From Haladaptatus halobius (GTDB lineage: Archaea; Halobacteriota; Halobacteria; Halobacteriales; Haladaptataceae), in contig NZ_CP085335.1 of assembly GCF_020618475.1 (NCBI RefSeq), forward strand, positions 2,294,001 to 2,358,000: a DNA stretch of 64,000 bases, in the 5' to 3' direction. Both the position numbers and the translations under genes were made by a program. Position 1 is the first letter of the stretch, and every line of letters starts with the position of its first letter. This document shows, piece by piece, positions 62,716 to 64,000 of the stretch. The notes below the pieces were generated by a model, which was not told the DNA's origin, did no database searches, and saw nothing but the letters and a program-made list of their open reading frames with translations.

Positions 62716-63897
62716 ATGGAATGGGGTGTGCGGGAGGGGGCCGTCTCGGCGCGCATCGTCGCGTGGCTGACGATCGGCGTCGCGCTGCTCTCCATCGCCA
62801 CCGGGGTGGTGGCGACTGCTACCACCACCAGCGGCGGTGGGTTGTTCGGCGGCGTAGTTCCCAATCCGGTTCGGACGACGGCGTCGTTCACCGGCACCAT
62901 CGTCGGATTCCTGCTGCTCGTTTCCGCCGTCGGTCTCCGACGGGGCCTTCGAACCGCCTGGTACGCGAGCGCCGCGCTGGTTCCGCTCGCCGCGATCCAC
63001 GGTCTGCTGCAGTCGTCGCCGTACTCACTACCGCTCATCGCCGTCTCCCTCGTCACCCTCCCCGCACTGTTCGGAGCGCGCCGACGGTTCGAGCGCCCCC
63101 TCGCGCTGACGGCGGCGCAGCTCGCCGCCGCGTCCGCCGTCATCGGGGCGCAGTTGTACGGGACGGTCGGAGCGTATGCGCTTCGGAGCCAGTTCCGGCG
63201 TCTCGACACGCTGTTCGACGCCTTCTACTTCACCGTCACCACCGCGAGTACGGTCGGATACGGCGGCATTCATCCGAGAACACCTATCGCGAAGGCGTTC
63301 GGAATGACCGTCATCGTGCTCGGCACCGGCAGCTTCGCGGTCGCGTTGGGCGTGCTGTTCACGCCCATCGTCGAAAACAGATTCGCCAGCGCCCTCGGCA
63401 AAACCACCGACACCAACGTCGAACTCATGGAGAACCACCTACTCGTGCTCGGATACGGGCAACTGCTCACCGAATCGATCATCGACGAACTCGGCGGCCG
63501 AACCGAGTACGTGCTCGTCGTCGACGACGCCGACCTCGCGAGTAAACTGCGGGACAAAAGGCGAAACGTGCTCCACGGCGACCCGAGCGACGAGGAGTTG
63601 CTCCGGCGCGTCGGCGTCGAACGGGCGCGGTCGGTGCTCGTCGCGACCGACGACGACGCCGAGGACGCGCTCGCGGTGCTAACCGCTCGGCAGTTGAATC
63701 CCGACGTTCGCATCGTCGCGGGCGCGACCCAGCGCGAGAACGTGGAGAAACTGCGGCGAGCGGGCGCGGACGTCGTCGTCAGTCCGTCCTTCGTCGGTCG
63801 GCTGCTCGTCAAGGCGGCGCTCGGCGGGGAGCACGCGGAGGAGCTGGCGGATCAGCTGGTCGGCGACGACGCGAACCGAACGCTCGACGAGTTCTGA
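62716..63897 (+). CDS. Potassium channel with TrkA-N (RCK) domain
   Basis: A protein of 393 residues. Three to four helices precede a two-helix pore unit with selectivity filter TVGYGG at 179-184. The cytoplasmic TrkA-N domain starts at about 235 with HLLVLGYGQLLTESI, a dinucleotide-binding loop, and holds the acidic residue in VVDDADLAS. There is no TrkA-C domain in the same chain; the two genes on the other strand carry such domains. It resembles haloarchaeal PchA-type channels. Confidence 0.9.
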   Translation: MEWGVREGAVSARIVAWLTIGVALLSIATGVVATATTTSGGGLFGGVVPNPVRTTASFTGTIVGFLLLVSAVGLRRGLRTAWYASAALVPLAAIHGLLQSSPYSLPLIAVSLVTLPALFGARRRFERPLALTAAQLAAASAVIGAQLYGTVGAYALRSQFRRLDTLFDAFYFTVTTASTVGYGGIHPRTPIAKAFGMTVIVLGTGSFAVALGVLFTPIVENRFASALGKTTDTNVELMENHLLVLGYGQLLTESIIDELGGRTEYVLVVDDADLASKLRDKRRNVLHGDPSDEELLRRVGVERARSVLVATDDDAEDALAVLTARQLNPDVRIVAGATQRENVEKLRRAGADVVVSPSFVGRLLVKAALGGEHAEELADQLVGDDANRTLDEF

Positions 63898-63924
63898 AAG
63901 GGAGGTCGGTTGGTTCGCGGCGGT

Positions 63925-64000
63925 TCACCCGCAATGAACGACCGCCACGTCGCAGTCGATTTCGTGCATTCGCTCGAACGTCGGCGGCGAGATAAACCGC
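63925..64000 (-). CDS. C-terminal end of a gene cut by the window edge (universal stress protein-like)
   Basis: Only the last 25 codons are visible, ending at TGA (63925-63927). They read RFISPPTFERMHEIDCDVAVVHCG. A final strand of the type CDVAVV before the stop is common in universal-stress domains, stand-alone or at the end of transporters. Identity is tentative. Confidence 0.4.
   Translation of the reverse strand, partial: RFISPPTFERMHEIDCDVAVVHCG

Overview
The window is a chromosomal segment of a halophilic archaeon (class Halobacteria). The proteins are strongly acidic and the codons GC-rich at position 3. Many genes look leaderless, with a TATA-like box about 25 bases before the ATG. 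The gene set is archaeal: Orc-independent housekeeping genes such as DnaG primase, aIF5B, PAN, S19e, GatD, NOB1, class I LysS and archaeal UMP kinase, plus several families known only from haloarchaea (LWR-salt, DUF5811, DUF5802, DUF5778, DUF7123, PitA). I cannot fix the genus from sequence alone.

Layout. 1-3.2 kb: a possible structured RNA cut by the window edge, tRNA-Thr, a conserved unknown, an enoyl-CoA hydratase, nadE, tRNA-Gly and a DUF2061 membrane protein. 3.2-9.5 kb: a lone Nmad3-type protein, a zinc-ribbon membrane protein, two exported beta-propeller proteins, a hexapeptide acyltransferase and the PitA chlorite dismutase/monooxygenase fusion. 9.6-16.3 kb: a PadR regulator, then the leftward pyrH-lysS-small protein-site-2 protease group, and a MobB/MoaE fusion. 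16.5-25.5 kb: a frameshifted AEC transporter, a second site-2 protease, thiL, a UPF0104 flippase-like protein, then the rightward information-processing group rps19e, PDCD5-like, PP-loop ATPase and truA, followed by two tiny membrane proteins and an M28 peptidase.

25.5-34.7 kb: pepF, pan, a perfect 46-bp palindrome, pterin dehydratase, LWR-salt protein, pyruvoyl arginine decarboxylase, DUF5811, infB, a candidate small RNA, a frameshifted NicO-type metal permease with a long leader, and PRC-barrel/nob1. 34.7-45.7 kb: a CPBP protease, a PGF-CTERM surface protein, pgi, hemA, DUF5778, cspA, an intact/degenerate pair of cis-prenyltransferases next to a DUF92 (VTE6-like) membrane protein, a GNAT, dnaG and a TIM-barrel isomerase. 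45.7-55.6 kb: a GT-B-like protein, a DUF3311/sodium symporter pair, about 490 bases of repeat-like noncoding DNA, a CARF-like HTH regulator, two DUF1405 membrane proteins on either side of pdxS, DUF5802, and an exported protein made of 30-bp tandem repeats that each encode an N-glycosylation sequon. 55.6-64 kb: gatD-GNAT, an unknown four-helix membrane protein, samp1-surE, two overlapping TrkA-C-type membrane proteins and a divergent potassium channel/TrkA-N protein, with a partial gene at the right edge.

Most of the window is ordinary core genome. I found no CRISPR array, no complete insertion sequence and no obvious defence island. The parts most worth attention are the candidate noncoding RNAs and leaders, the 46-bp palindrome after pan, the two single-base frameshifts in transporters, the prenyltransferase/DUF92 locus, the DUF1405-pdxS-DUF1405 arrangement and the sequon repeat protein.
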